Shown piece by piece: positions 51,531 through 60,704 of a stretch of DNA of 64,000 bases. Under the pieces are notes generated by a model. It did no database searches and was not told where the DNA came from. It saw only the letters and a program-made list of their open reading frames with translations. Source of the DNA: Streptomyces griseochromogenes (lineage in GTDB: Bacteria; Actinomycetota; Actinomycetes; Streptomycetales; Streptomycetaceae); contig NZ_CP016279.1 of the NCBI RefSeq assembly GCF_001542625.1, positions 7,378,001 through 7,442,000 on the forward strand, written 5' to 3'. The translations under genes and the position numbers were made by a program. Position 1 is the first letter of the stretch, and the number at the start of each line of letters is the position of its first letter.

Positions 51531-52979
51531 ATGACTCCAGACATGTCTCAAGTGACCCGGGCGAAGCACGGACGGCCCGTCCACCACTGGCGACGGGACG
51601 TCGTCGAACTCGCCGCCCTGTTCACGGCCGTGGCGGTGGCGGACGCGGTGGCGAACCTGATCGGGCACGGGCCCGACGGTCCGGCACTGCTGATCGTCTC
51701 GGCGCTCGTGCTGGCCTCGACCGCGGGGTTCCACATCTGGTGGGCACGACACCACGGGCACGCACCGCCCGCCGAGGATACCGGTGCCCGGCCGGCCGCC
51801 GAGCCGCGGCCGGCCGGGCACGCGCAGGACCCGGACGCGACCGCGCGGGACGCGGCAGGGGCGAGCGCGCTGTGGCGGATGCGGACGACGGTGAAGGACG
51901 AGCCCGGTTCGCTCGCCGCGCTGTGCACGGCGCTGGCCGGGCGGCGGGTCGACATCCTGAGCCTGCAGACGCACCCGCTGGCCGACGGCACGGTGGACGA
52001 GTTCCTGCTGCGAGCGCCGCAGGAACTCACGGCGGCCGAGATCACCCGGGCGGTCTCGTTGGCCGACGGCGCGTCCACCTGGATCGAGCGGGCCGACGCC
52101 CACGACCTGGTGGACGCCCCCACACGGGTCCTCGGTCTCGCGACGCGCACCGCGCTCGACGCGGCCGAACTCCCCCTGACGCTGCGGCAGTTGCTGGGAC
52201 GATGCACAATCCGCTCGGTGCCCGCCGCGCCGGTCGGCGGTGGCCGGGGACCGGAGCCCGTGCCGGTCGAGGGAGTCCTGGAGGACACCGTCATGCGACT
52301 GCGGGCGCCGGAGGGCGGTGTGCTCACGGTGGAGCGGCCGTATCTGCCGTTCACGCCGACCGAGTTCGCCAGGGCCAGGGCCCTGGTGGAGCTGGACTGC
52401 CGGCTCGGTCCGCGGATCCCGCGCGGCAAGGACGTGCTGACGCTGCCCGAGGGCAACGACATCACCGTGCGCCGGGTGGACACCGGCGACCTGGCGGCTG
52501 CCCGGGCGATGCACGAGCGGTGCTCGCAGCGCACCCTCGGCATGCGCTACCACGGGCCGGTCGGCAACGCGGAGCGCTATCTGAACCATCTGCTCAGCCC
52601 CCGCTTCGGCCGTACGCTGGCCGCGCAGACCGCCTCCGACCGCATCGTCGGCCTCGGGCATCTGCTGTGGGACGGCGACGAGACCGAGGTCGCGCTGCTG
52701 ATCGAGGACGAGTGGCAGCGCCGGGGCGTCGGCGCCGAGCTGCTCGGCCGCCTGGTGGCGATGGCGGTGGAGGCGCGCTGCGAGAGCGTGTACGCCGTGA
52801 CCCAGGCTTCCAACACCGGGATGGTCGCGGCGATGCGCGGACTCGGGCTGCCCCTGGACTACCAGATCGAGGAGGGCACCCTGGTCATCACGGCCCGGCT
52901 GGACACCGCCCCCTCCGTCCCGCTTCCGCCGCACGACGGCGCGGGCGAGCGCCTGGGCGGCGGGGCGCGCCGCGACTGA
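51531..52979 (+). CDS. Membrane-anchored ACT-GNAT acetyltransferase
   Basis: 482-residue multidomain protein. Two N-terminal hydrophobic helices (about 24-44 and 51-71) are followed by a Pro/Ala/Asp linker. An ACT domain (about 113-185) reads WRMRTTVKDEPGSLAALCTALAGRRVDILSLQTHPL. A middle region follows, then a C-terminal GNAT domain (about 320-470) with the acetyl-CoA motif DEWQRRGVGAELLGRLVAMAVE. ACT-GNAT proteins in actinobacteria include amino-acid-regulated protein lysine acetyltransferases; a membrane anchor on that arrangement is unusual to me. ATG at 51531. Probably monocistronic. Confidence 0.85.
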   Translation: MTPDMSQVTRAKHGRPVHHWRRDVVELAALFTAVAVADAVANLIGHGPDGPALLIVSALVLASTAGFHIWWARHHGHAPPAEDTGARPAAEPRPAGHAQDPDATARDAAGASALWRMRTTVKDEPGSLAALCTALAGRRVDILSLQTHPLADGTVDEFLLRAPQELTAAEITRAVSLADGASTWIERADAHDLVDAPTRVLGLATRTALDAAELPLTLRQLLGRCTIRSVPAAPVGGGRGPEPVPVEGVLEDTVMRLRAPEGGVLTVERPYLPFTPTEFARARALVELDCRLGPRIPRGKDVLTLPEGNDITVRRVDTGDLAAARAMHERCSQRTLGMRYHGPVGNAERYLNHLLSPRFGRTLAAQTASDRIVGLGHLLWDGDETEVALLIEDEWQRRGVGAELLGRLVAMAVEARCESVYAVTQASNTGMVAAMRGLGLPLDYQIEEGTLVITARLDTAPSVPLPPHDGAGERLGGGARRD

Positions 52980-53137
52980 CACGCCCACGCACCGCGGACC
53001 GGCACATCCTCGCGGGGCCCCTGCGCGGGGGCGGCTCTTCGAGTGAGGTCACCCGAGGTCGCCGCTCCCCGTACAGCTACGCCGGACCAGGGATCCGCCG
53101 CGACGGCGCCCGGCCACCACGGCGGTGTCAGGCGGTG

Positions 53138-54349
53138 TCAGGCGGTGCCGGACACCGCGCCCGCCGCCCGGCGCTCCCCCGGGGCGCTCCGCTCCCCCAG
53201 GGCGTGGTCCAGGTCCATCCACAGATCGTCGACGTCCTCCAGGCCCACCGACAGCCGCAGCAGCCGGTCGCTGACCCCGGCACCGCGCCGGTCGTCGGCG
53301 TCCACGATCCGGTGGCTGATGGAGGCGGGGTGCTGGATGAGGGTGTCCACGCTGCCCAGGCTGACCGCCGGGGTGATCAGCCGGACCCGGGAGATCACCT
53401 CGTGCGGGTCGCCGTGCACCTCGAAGGCGAGCATCGCCCCGCCCAGGCGCGGATAGCTGACACGGGCGACGCGCGGGTCGGCGGCGAGCCTGCGGGCCAG
53501 CACGGCGGCGCCGGCGGAGGCGGCCCGGACCCGCACCGGCAGCGTGGACAGGCCTCGGAGCAGCAGGTAGCCGGCCAGCGGATGCAGCACACCACCGGTG
53601 GCGAAACGTATCTGCCGAAGTCGTCCGGCGAACTCCTCGTCACAGGCCACCACCCCGGCCAGCACATCGCCGTGACCGCCGAGGTACTTGGTGGCGCTGT
53701 GCAGCACCAGCCGTGCCCCCTGTTCGGCGGGGCGCTGCAGGACGGGCGTGGCGAAGGTGTTGTCGGCGAGCAGCGGGACCGTGCCGCAGGCGTGGGCGAC
53801 GGCCCGCAGGTCGAGTTCGGCGAGGGTGGGGTTGGCCGGGGACTCGACCATCACCAGACCGGTGTCGGGCCGCAGGGCGTCGGTGATGCCGGCCGGGTCG
53901 GTCCAGGTCACCTCGGTGCCCAGCAGCCCGGCGGTGAGCAGATGGTCGCTGCACCCGTACAGGGGCCGGACCGCGACCACGTGGCGCAGGCCTTGCGCGG
54001 ACCGGGCGAGCAGGACCGCACTGAGCGCCGCCATGCCGCTCGCGAAGGCGACGGCGGACTCCGTGCCCTCCAGCCGGGCGAGCGCGGTCTCGAAGCGGGC
54101 GACGGTCGGATTGCCGAGGCGGCCGTAGACGGGCGGGCCGGCCGGGTCGGCGCCGTCGGTGGCGAAGGCGTCGATGCGGGCGGCCTCGGCGCGGCTGTCG
54201 TAGGAGGGATAGGTGGTGGACAGGTCGATGGGCGGGGCGTGCAGGCCCTGCCGGGCGAGGTCGTCCCGGCCGGCGTGCACGGCCTCGGTGGCCAGTGCCC
54301 TGGATGCGGTGCGTACGGCGTCGTAGGCACCCGTGCTCGCTGTGTCCAT
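53138..54349 (-). CDS. Cystathionine gamma-lyase/synthase-family PLP enzyme
   Basis: 403-residue trans-sulfuration-family enzyme. Features are [104 protein letters not shown] and [17 protein letters not shown] with the PLP Lys. It should act on cystathionine, homocysteine or methionine; lyase and synthase activity cannot be separated by eye. The ATG at 54349 lacks a clear ribosome site. Divergent from an Lrp regulator that probably controls it. Confidence 0.9.
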   Translation of the reverse strand: MDTASTGAYDAVRTASRALATEAVHAGRDDLARQGLHAPPIDLSTTYPSYDSRAEAARIDAFATDGADPAGPPVYGRLGNPTVARFETALARLEGTESAVAFASGMAALSAVLLARSAQGLRHVVAVRPLYGCSDHLLTAGLLGTEVTWTDPAGITDALRPDTGLVMVESPANPTLAELDLRAVAHACGTVPLLADNTFATPVLQRPAEQGARLVLHSATKYLGGHGDVLAGVVACDEEFAGRLRQIRFATGGVLHPLAGYLLLRGLSTLPVRVRAASAGAAVLARRLAADPRVARVSYPRLGGAMLAFEVHGDPHEVISRVRLITPAVSLGSVDTLIQHPASISHRIVDADDRRGAGVSDRLLRLSVGLEDVDDLWMDLDHALGERSAPGERRAAGAVSGTA

Positions 54350-54356
54350 GGCGGAA

Positions 54357-54408
54357 GGTTGAACACCGGACGGGTCACAGGATTCGAACACCGTGCTACG
54401 TTCGGCCA
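54357..54408. promoter_or_regulatory. Divergent promoter with GAACACCG direct repeats
   Basis: 59-base gap between the lyase and the Lrp regulator. GAACACCG occurs twice, 25 bases apart, as a candidate Lrp binding array. On the plus strand TACGTT lies eight bases before the regulator ATG, consistent with leaderless transcription. Confidence 0.45.
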
Positions 54409-54888
54409 ATGGCTGAATCCGTCGTACTGGATCCGGTGGATCTCCATTTGCTGCGGCTGTTGCAGAACGACGCCCGGGCCACCTACCGGGATCTCGCCGC
54501 TCAGGTGGGGGTCGCGCCATCGACCTGCCTGGACCGGGTGACCCGGCTGCGCCGCTCCGGCGTGATCCTCGGCCACCAGCTGCGGCTGGATCCGGCCAAA
54601 CTCGGACGCGGTCTGCAGGCCTTGTTGTCCGTGCAGGTCAGACCGCACCGCAGGGAGCTGGTGGGACCGTTCGTGGAGCGGATCCGGGCGCTGCCGGAGT
54701 CACTGAGCGTGTTCCATCTGACCGGTCCTGACGACTACCTGGTGCATGTGGCCGTGGCCGACATGGCCGATCTGCAACGACTGGTGCTGGACGAGTTCAC
54801 GTCACAGCGGGAAGTGGCCCGGGTGGAGACCCGGTTGATCTTCCAGCAGTGGGACTGCGGGCCCGTGCTGCCTCCGGCCACGCCCTGA
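54409..54888 (+). CDS. Lrp/AsnC-family regulator (lyase-associated)
   Basis: 159-residue regulator: a winged helix LDPVDLHLLRLLQNDARATYRDLAAQVGVAPSTCLDRVTRLRRSGVI, then a RAM ligand domain (ALLSVQVRPHRRELVGPFVERIRALPESLSVFHLTGPDDYLVHVAVADMADLQRLV). It should sense an amino acid, probably one handled by the divergent cystathionine-type enzyme. ATG at 54409 without a Shine-Dalgarno. Confidence 0.92.
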   Translation: MAESVVLDPVDLHLLRLLQNDARATYRDLAAQVGVAPSTCLDRVTRLRRSGVILGHQLRLDPAKLGRGLQALLSVQVRPHRRELVGPFVERIRALPESLSVFHLTGPDDYLVHVAVADMADLQRLVLDEFTSQREVARVETRLIFQQWDCGPVLPPATP

Positions 54889-54945
54889 GCTGAATCGGTA
54901 ATAGATGGGTGACGCAGAGATACTCCCCGTATGAGGATGGGCGGC

Positions 54946-56637
54946 ATGTCTGAGACCAAGAGCTTGCTGCCCCGACAGGTCGCCGACGCCTTCGTCGACG
55001 ATCTCATCGCCCTCGACCCGGTCACCGGCACCTACCTCGGTGTACAGGAGAGCTCCAGCAGGCTGCCCGACTATTCGCCCGCGGGCCGGGATGCCCTCGC
55101 GGAGCTGGCGCGAGCGACCCTCGCGAGGCTCGACGAGGCCGAACGCCTGCCCGGTGCGGACAGTGACGCCGAGCGCCGCTGCGGCCGGCTGCTGCGCGAG
55201 CGGCTGACCGCCGAGCTGGCCATGTACGAGGCCGACGAGCACCTGCGCGAGGTCGGCAACATGAACACGCCCGGCCACTCGGTGCGGGACATCTTCACGG
55301 TGACGCCGACGCAGACGGAGGAGGACTGGGCGGCGATCGCCGAGCGGCTGCGCGCGGTACCGGCCGCGCTCGCGGGCTACCGGGAGTCCCTGGCGCTCGG
55401 TCTGGAGCGCAAGCTGTACGCGGCGCCGCGGCCGACCGCGACCTTCATCGACCAGCTGACCGAGTGGTCGGACACCGACGGCAAGGGCCGCGGCTGGTAC
55501 GAGGACTTCGCGGCCGCCGGTCCGGACGCGCTGCGCGCGGAGCTGGACGAGGCGGCACGTGCCGCGACCGCGGCCGTGTCGGAGCTGCGGGACTGGCTGC
55601 GGGAGACGTACGCGCCGACCGTCGAGGGCGCCGCGAACACGGTGGGCCGCGAGCGGTACGCGCGCTGGGCCCGCTACTTCAACGGCACCGACCTGGACCT
55701 GGACGAGGCCTACGCGTACGGCTGGTCGGAGTTCCACCGCCTCCTCGGCGAGATGAAGCGGGAGGCGGAGAAGATCCTGCCCGGCGCCGAGACGCCCTGG
55801 GTGGCGCTCGCGCACCTGGACGAGCACGGCCGGCACATCGAAGGTGTCGACGAGGTCCGGGAGTGGCTGCAGGGCCTGATGGACCGGGCCATCGCGGACC
55901 TGGACGGCACGCACTTCGAACTCGCCGAGCGGGTGCGGAAGGTGGAGTCGTGCATCGCCCCGCCCGGCGGTGCCGCGGCCCCCTACTACACGCCCCCGTC
56001 GGAGGACTTCTCGCGTCCCGGCCGTACCTGGCTGCCGACCATGGGACAGACCCGGTTCCCGGTGTACGACCTGGTGTCGACCTGGTACCACGAGGGCGTG
56101 CCCGGGCATCACCTCCAGCTCGCGCAGTGGGCGCACGTCGCCGAGAACCTCTCCCGCTACCAGGCCACGGTCGGCGGGGTGAGCGCCAACGCGGAGGGCT
56201 GGGCGCTGTACGCGGAGCGTCTGATGGACGAGCTGGGCTATCTCACCGATCCCGAGGAGCGCCTCGGCTACCTGGACGCGCAGATGATGCGGGCGGCCCG
56301 GGTGATCGTCGACATCGGCATGCACCTGGAGCTGGAGATCCCGGCGGACTCGCCGTTCCACCCGGGTGAGCGTTGGACGCCGGAGCTGGCCGAGGAGTTC
56401 TTCGGTGCGCACAGCAGCCGGCCGGCGGACTTCGTGGAGAGCGAGCTGACCCGGTACCTGACGATTCCGGGCCAGGCGATCGGCTACAAGCTCGGTGAGC
56501 GGGCCTGGCTGCTCGGCCGGCAGAACGCCCGCGAGCGGCACGGTGACGCCTTCGACCTGAAGGCCTGGCACATGGCGGCCCTGTCGCAGGGTTCGCTGGG
56601 CCTGGACGACCTCGTCGACGAGCTGTCCCGGCTCTGA
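54946..56637 (+). CDS. DUF885 family metallopeptidase-like protein
   Basis: 563-residue soluble helical protein of the DUF885 family. The key motif is TWYHEGVPGHHLQLAQ, with His382-Glu383 and a second His, the HExxxGHH-type zinc site of this family. A conserved AEGWALYAERLMDELGY follows about 25 residues on (the family's second Glu ligand region). Probably a cytosolic zinc peptidase; no signal peptide. ATG at 54946 behind GAGGATGG; an ATG at 54931 adds five residues. Ends at a long hairpin. Confidence 0.87.
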   Translation: MSETKSLLPRQVADAFVDDLIALDPVTGTYLGVQESSSRLPDYSPAGRDALAELARATLARLDEAERLPGADSDAERRCGRLLRERLTAELAMYEADEHLREVGNMNTPGHSVRDIFTVTPTQTEEDWAAIAERLRAVPAALAGYRESLALGLERKLYAAPRPTATFIDQLTEWSDTDGKGRGWYEDFAAAGPDALRAELDEAARAATAAVSELRDWLRETYAPTVEGAANTVGRERYARWARYFNGTDLDLDEAYAYGWSEFHRLLGEMKREAEKILPGAETPWVALAHLDEHGRHIEGVDEVREWLQGLMDRAIADLDGTHFELAERVRKVESCIAPPGGAAAPYYTPPSEDFSRPGRTWLPTMGQTRFPVYDLVSTWYHEGVPGHHLQLAQWAHVAENLSRYQATVGGVSANAEGWALYAERLMDELGYLTDPEERLGYLDAQMMRAARVIVDIGMHLELEIPADSPFHPGERWTPELAEEFFGAHSSRPADFVESELTRYLTIPGQAIGYKLGERAWLLGRQNARERHGDAFDLKAWHMAALSQGSLGLDDLVDELSRL

Positions 56638-56697
56638 CCGCGTCGGTGTCCCGACGCCGGGAGCCGTCCTGACCGGTGACCCGGCACACCCCTGCGT

Positions 56698-56739
56698 CCG
56701 GCGGGGACCGGGCGGCCACGGCCGCTCGGTCCCCGCCGG
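56698..56739 (+). terminator. Long hairpin after the DUF885 gene
   Basis: Perfect 13-bp outer stem CCGGCGGGGACCG / CGGTCCCCGCCGG (56698-56710 with 56727-56739) enclosing an inner GCGGCC / GGCCGC stem, so nearly the whole 42 bases are palindromic. It lies about 60 bases after the stop. No other feature is seen in the 293-base gap to the next gene. Confidence 0.6.
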
Positions 56740-56930
56740 TGGCACAACCGGTGACCAGGCATCGCCGCCCCGGTCTCCTCCAGGTGCCGGGCCACACGCA
56801 CAAGTCCGGCACCGTCCCGCACCGCCCCGGCGCACACCCCTCTCGGCCGTACGGCCGCCTCCCGGTGGCGTCGGCGGTGGGCGGGCGGCTTGCTGGTGTG
56901 CGGGGGCGATGCGAAGGAGGCGGGCCGGGC

Positions 56931-57605
56931 ATGCAGTCGAAGGGGCCGGGGCAGGAGCCGTTGCAGACGCCGCGGGCCGCCGGGCTGGCCGGAGTCGTCT
57001 TCGCGCTGCTGCTGGCGGCGGCGATCGTACTGATCCGGCTGGGTATTCCCGAGGGGAGCGCGGTCACGGCTCAGGGCTTCACGGACTCCGGGCGGCGACG
57101 CGCCGTACAGGCCGCCCTCGCGCTCGTACCGTTCGCCGGCATCTTCTTCCTGTGGTTCATCGGCGCCGTACGGGCCCACGTCGGGGCGGCCGAGGACAAG
57201 TTCCTCGCCACCGTCCTGCTCGGCAGCGGCCTGGTCTTCACGGCCACGATGTTCGGGGCGGCGGCGGCGGCCGACGCCGTACTCGCGGTCGCGCACCCCT
57301 CCGGCTCCGCTCCCGAGCTGTCCGCCTGGGACTTCGGCCGCCACTTCGCGTACACGATGATGACGGGGTACGCCATGCGGATGGCGGCCGTCTTCGTATC
57401 CTCCATGTCGGCGATCGGACACCGCCTCGGCGTACTGCCGCGCTGGCTGACCGTCCTCGGCTTCCTCATCGCCCTGACGCTGCTCTTCGTCTCCCCGAAG
57501 ATCCCCTGGTCGGAACTGGTCTTCCCCGCCTGGTCGCTGGTGCTCGGTGTCCACATCCTGGCGGCCGGCCTGCGCGCCGGGTCACGCACCGCGGCGTCCG
57601 TGTGA
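56931..57605 (+). CDS. Four-helix integral membrane protein
   Basis: 224-residue membrane protein with about five hydrophobic segments (AAGLAGVVFALLLAAAIVLIRL, AALALVPFAGIFFLWFIGAV, FLATVLLGSGLVFTATMFGAAAAA, WLTVLGFLIALTLLFVSP and a last one near WSLVLGVHILAAGL). No catalytic motif, and I recognise no named family. ATG at 56931 behind GAAGGAGGCGG. It precedes the P450 electron-transfer cassette by 175 bases; a link is possible but not shown. Confidence 0.72.
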   Translation: MQSKGPGQEPLQTPRAAGLAGVVFALLLAAAIVLIRLGIPEGSAVTAQGFTDSGRRRAVQAALALVPFAGIFFLWFIGAVRAHVGAAEDKFLATVLLGSGLVFTATMFGAAAAADAVLAVAHPSGSAPELSAWDFGRHFAYTMMTGYAMRMAAVFVSSMSAIGHRLGVLPRWLTVLGFLIALTLLFVSPKIPWSELVFPAWSLVLGVHILAAGLRAGSRTAASV

Positions 57606-57780
57606 CGGGGCCGCGGCGCGAGCGGACGGTGCGGCCGTTCACCCGAACGGCGTGCCCCCGCGCGCGAGGCCCCATTCGCCTCTCCCATGCTGGCGAGCGG
57701 GACATGACCGCCGTCCGGGGGTGCCCGCACGTGACCTGGCGGTGCGCACCGGACCTGGCCACCTGAAGGACGGAGCGCCG

Positions 57781-58023
57781 ATGAGGCTCGTCGTCGATCT
57801 CAACAAGTGTCAGGGGTACGCGCAGTGCGCGTTCCTGGCGCCCGACGTCTTCGCCATGCACGGCGAGGAGTCACTGGTCTACAACCCGCGGGCGGAGGCG
57901 GAACAGCGAGAGCGGCTGGCGCGTGCCGTCGCCGCCTGCCCGGTGCAGGCGATCACGGCCGACGGGCTGGACGGCGCGGATGAGCGTGCCGCGTCCGGCC
58001 GTGAGGCGTCCGATGGTGACTGA
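57781..58023 (+). CDS. P450-type ferredoxin, probably [3Fe-4S]
   Basis: 80-residue small ferredoxin: MRLVVDLNKCQGYAQCAFLAPDVFAMHGEESLVYN, with Cys10 and Cys16 (C-x2-Y-x2-C), then Cys53 in CPVQAIT. Three Cys with a fourth position occupied by another residue is the actinobacterial [3Fe-4S] type that donates electrons to P450s. Its stop overlaps the reductase start, and the P450 gene follows, forming a complete redox chain. Confidence 0.9.
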   Translation: MRLVVDLNKCQGYAQCAFLAPDVFAMHGEESLVYNPRAEAEQRERLARAVAACPVQAITADGLDGADERAASGREASDGD

Positions 58024-59401
58024 CTATCTGGACTGGCTCAGGCGCGAGGGCCGGATCGTGATCGTCGGTGCCTCGCTGGCCGGGCTGCGGGCCGCCGAGA
58101 CGCTGCGCGCCGAGGGCTTCGCCGGTTCGCTCACCATGATCGGTGACGAGCCGAACGAGCCGTACGACCGGCCGCCGCTGTCCAAGGCGGTCCTGCTGGG
58201 CAAGGCGGACGCGCTCCACACGGAGCTGCCCCGGCGCCGCGAGGTCGACGCGAAGTGGCGCCTCGGCGTCCCGGCGACCGGTCTCGACATGACCGAGAAA
58301 CGGGTGCGGCTGGCCGACGGGGACCAGGTGGAGTACGACCGTCTGCTGATCGCCACCGGGGTGCGCGCCCGGCCCTGGCCGAAGGAGTCGGAAGCGCAGC
58401 TGGACGGCGTCATCCTGCTGCGCACCGGAGGTGACGCGGCCGCCCTGTACCGGCGGCTGAAGGCCGGGCCGCGCCGGGTCCTCGTCATCGGCGCCGGGTT
58501 CGCCGGGTCGGAGGTCGCCTCGGCGTGCCGGGAGATGGGTCTCGCGGTCACCGTGGCCGAACGCGCGGGGGCGCCCCTGGTGGGTGCCCTCGGCGGGGTG
58601 ATCGGCTCGGTGTCCGCGGAGCTGTACCGCGAGAACGGTGTCGACCTGCGCACCGGTGTCATGGTCACCGGTCTGGAGGGCGACTCGGTGGGCCGGGTGA
58701 AGGCCGCCCACCTGTCCGACGGAAGCGCCGTCGAGACGGATCTCGTGGTGGTCTCGCTGGGCTCGGTGCGCAACACCGAGTGGCTGAGCGGGTCGGGGCT
58801 CGGCGCGGGTCCCCGGGGCATCGCCTGTGACGCGGGCTGCCGCGCCTTCGACTTCCGGGGCATCGTCACCGACGACATCTTCGTCGCGGGCGATGTCGCC
58901 CGTTCCCCGCACGCGCTGTTCGGCTACCAGTTCCTCTCCCTCGAACACTGGGGCAACGCCGTCGCGCAGGCCGAGATCGCCGCGCACAACATGATCAGCT
59001 CCAGCAGCGACCGCCGCCCGCATCTGTGGGTGCCCGCCTTCTGGTCGTCGCAGTTCCGCGTGAACATCAAGTCCGTCGGTGTCCCGCCCATGGGCGAGCA
59101 GATCATGATCACGCAGGGCTCGCTGGCCGAGCGCCGCTTCGTCGGGGTGTACGGCTACCAGGGCCGCGTCATCGCCGCCGTGAGCTTCGACAACACCCGG
59201 TGGCTGGAGTTCTACCAGCGGCAGATCGAGGTGGGCGCGCCGTTCCCCGTGGAGTACCCGACGGTCGACCGCCGCCCCGAGGGCCGCCGTCCTGTCCCCG
59301 CCGACTTCCCCGATCCGTCCCTGCCGACCCACGGCCCGACCGTGACCCTCAGCGGCTACTCGCCGACCGACCGGCAGCTGGTCTTCGTCCCGGCGCACTG
59401 A
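58013..59401 (+). CDS. FAD-dependent ferredoxin reductase
   Basis: 462-residue pyridine nucleotide-disulfide-type oxidoreductase: an FAD site IVIVGASLAGLRAAETLRAEGF, the family motif NEPYDRPPLSKAVLLG, an NAD(P) site VLVIGAGFAGSEVASACREMG and a second FAD contact TDDIFVAGDVARSPH. The C-terminal about 110 residues resemble the reductase_C domain of BenA/HcaD-type ferredoxin reductases. The ATG at 58013 overlaps the ferredoxin stop by 11 bases; an upstream ATG (57980) is less likely. It passes electrons from NAD(P)H to the ferredoxin. Confidence 0.92.
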   Translation: MVTDYLDWLRREGRIVIVGASLAGLRAAETLRAEGFAGSLTMIGDEPNEPYDRPPLSKAVLLGKADALHTELPRRREVDAKWRLGVPATGLDMTEKRVRLADGDQVEYDRLLIATGVRARPWPKESEAQLDGVILLRTGGDAAALYRRLKAGPRRVLVIGAGFAGSEVASACREMGLAVTVAERAGAPLVGALGGVIGSVSAELYRENGVDLRTGVMVTGLEGDSVGRVKAAHLSDGSAVETDLVVVSLGSVRNTEWLSGSGLGAGPRGIACDAGCRAFDFRGIVTDDIFVAGDVARSPHALFGYQFLSLEHWGNAVAQAEIAAHNMISSSSDRRPHLWVPAFWSSQFRVNIKSVGVPPMGEQIMITQGSLAERRFVGVYGYQGRVIAAVSFDNTRWLEFYQRQIEVGAPFPVEYPTVDRRPEGRRPVPADFPDPSLPTHGPTVTLSGYSPTDRQLVFVPAH

Positions 59402-59458
59402 CCCGGCACCCGGCCCCGCCCCTTCGCCCCACGGACCTTCACGCCTCAAGGACTCCGC

Positions 59459-60688
59459 ATGACGCACGCCTCGCTCCTGCGCCAGATCACCGACTACGCG
59501 AACCGCGCCAACCCGTATCCGCTGTACGAGGAGCTCCGCAAGACCCCGGTGCTGCACGAGGAGGAGGACGGTCCCTACGTCATCAGCTCGTACTGGGACA
59601 TCGAGAGCCTGCTCCACGACCCGCGGATCAGCTCCGACCAGAGCAACGTCACCGCCGCGGGCGAGGACGAGCTGTCCGGGCCGGAGGCCACGGGGCTGCC
59701 GCCGAGCTTCATCCGGCTCGACCCGCCGGAGCACGACCGGCTGCGGCGGATGGCCAACAGCTCCTTCGGGCCGCCGCACCGGCCCCGCCGTATCGACTCG
59801 ATGCGCGGCGAGCTCGCCGAGATCGTCACCGGTCTGATCGACGATTTCGCGGACGCGCGGCAGATCGACGTGGTCGACCGGTTCGCGTACCCCTTCCCGG
59901 TGACCGTGATCTGCCGGCTGCTCGGCGTGCCGCGCGAGGACGAGCCCCGCTTCCGTGCCCTGGTGGACCCGATCGTCGCCGGCCTGGACCCCGGCAGCCG
60001 CACGAGTGCCGAGTCCATGAAGACCGCGCAGGAGGCACGGCTGCAGCTCGGCATGTACCTGAACGGGCTGGTGGAGCAGCGCGCCAAGGACCCGCGCGAG
60101 GACATGCTGTCCGACCTCGTGAACAGCAACGGCCCGGACGGCGCCATGACCACGATGGAGGTGCTCAGCACGGCGGTGCTGCTGCTCATCGCCGGCCATG
60201 AGACGACGGTCAACCTGATCACCAACGGCATGCTCACGCTGCTGCGCCACCCGCGGTACCTCCAGCGGTTGCGCGACGACCCGGGTCTGTCCGTGAAGAT
60301 CGTCGAGGAACTCCTGCGCTACGAACCGCCGGTGCAGCTCCTGCCGCAGCGCACCTGCATCACCGACATCGAGGTGCGCGGTGTCACCATCCCCAAGGGC
60401 TCGCGGATCTGGCTGGTCCTCGCCGCGGGCAACCGCGACCCGGAGCGCTTCCACGACCCCGACCGGTTCGACCCGGACCGCGAGGACATCCAGCACCTCG
60501 GCTTCGGCAGCGGCATCCACAGCTGTTTCGGCGCTCCGCTGGCCCGGCTGGAGGCCCAGCTCGCGCTCGCCGAACTCGTCCGCCGCCTCGACAACCCCCG
60601 GCTGGTCGAGGACCCGCCGCCCTACCGCCCGAACGCGGTGCTCCGTGGCCCGCGGCACCTGAACATCACCTTCGACGGCCTTCGCTGA
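59459..60688 (+). CDS. Cytochrome P450
   Basis: 409-residue bacterial P450: I-helix oxygen-activation motif LIAGHETTVN (AGHETT at 245-250), K-helix ELLRYEPPVQ (ExxR), and heme loop FGSGIHSCFGAPLAR with axial Cys356. No membrane anchor. Downstream of its own ferredoxin and reductase genes in one orientation, so a three-component monooxygenase. Substrate not predictable; no biosynthetic cluster is visible nearby, so a stand-alone oxidation (lipid, terpenoid or xenobiotic) is likely. Confidence 0.94.
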   Translation: MTHASLLRQITDYANRANPYPLYEELRKTPVLHEEEDGPYVISSYWDIESLLHDPRISSDQSNVTAAGEDELSGPEATGLPPSFIRLDPPEHDRLRRMANSSFGPPHRPRRIDSMRGELAEIVTGLIDDFADARQIDVVDRFAYPFPVTVICRLLGVPREDEPRFRALVDPIVAGLDPGSRTSAESMKTAQEARLQLGMYLNGLVEQRAKDPREDMLSDLVNSNGPDGAMTTMEVLSTAVLLLIAGHETTVNLITNGMLTLLRHPRYLQRLRDDPGLSVKIVEELLRYEPPVQLLPQRTCITDIEVRGVTIPKGSRIWLVLAAGNRDPERFHDPDRFDPDREDIQHLGFGSGIHSCFGAPLARLEAQLALAELVRRLDNPRLVEDPPPYRPNAVLRGPRHLNITFDGLR

Positions 60689-60704
60689 TCCGGCCGCCGC
60701 CGGG

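Noticed and set aside
51527..54541. A 1004-codon plus-strand frame
   Set aside because: Out-of-frame shadow running across the ACT-GNAT gene and antisense to the lyase; no recognisable domain.
57606..60700. P450 region as a secondary-metabolite gene cluster
   Set aside because: No synthase, PKS, NRPS, terpene cyclase or dedicated regulator nearby; the flanking genes are unrelated.
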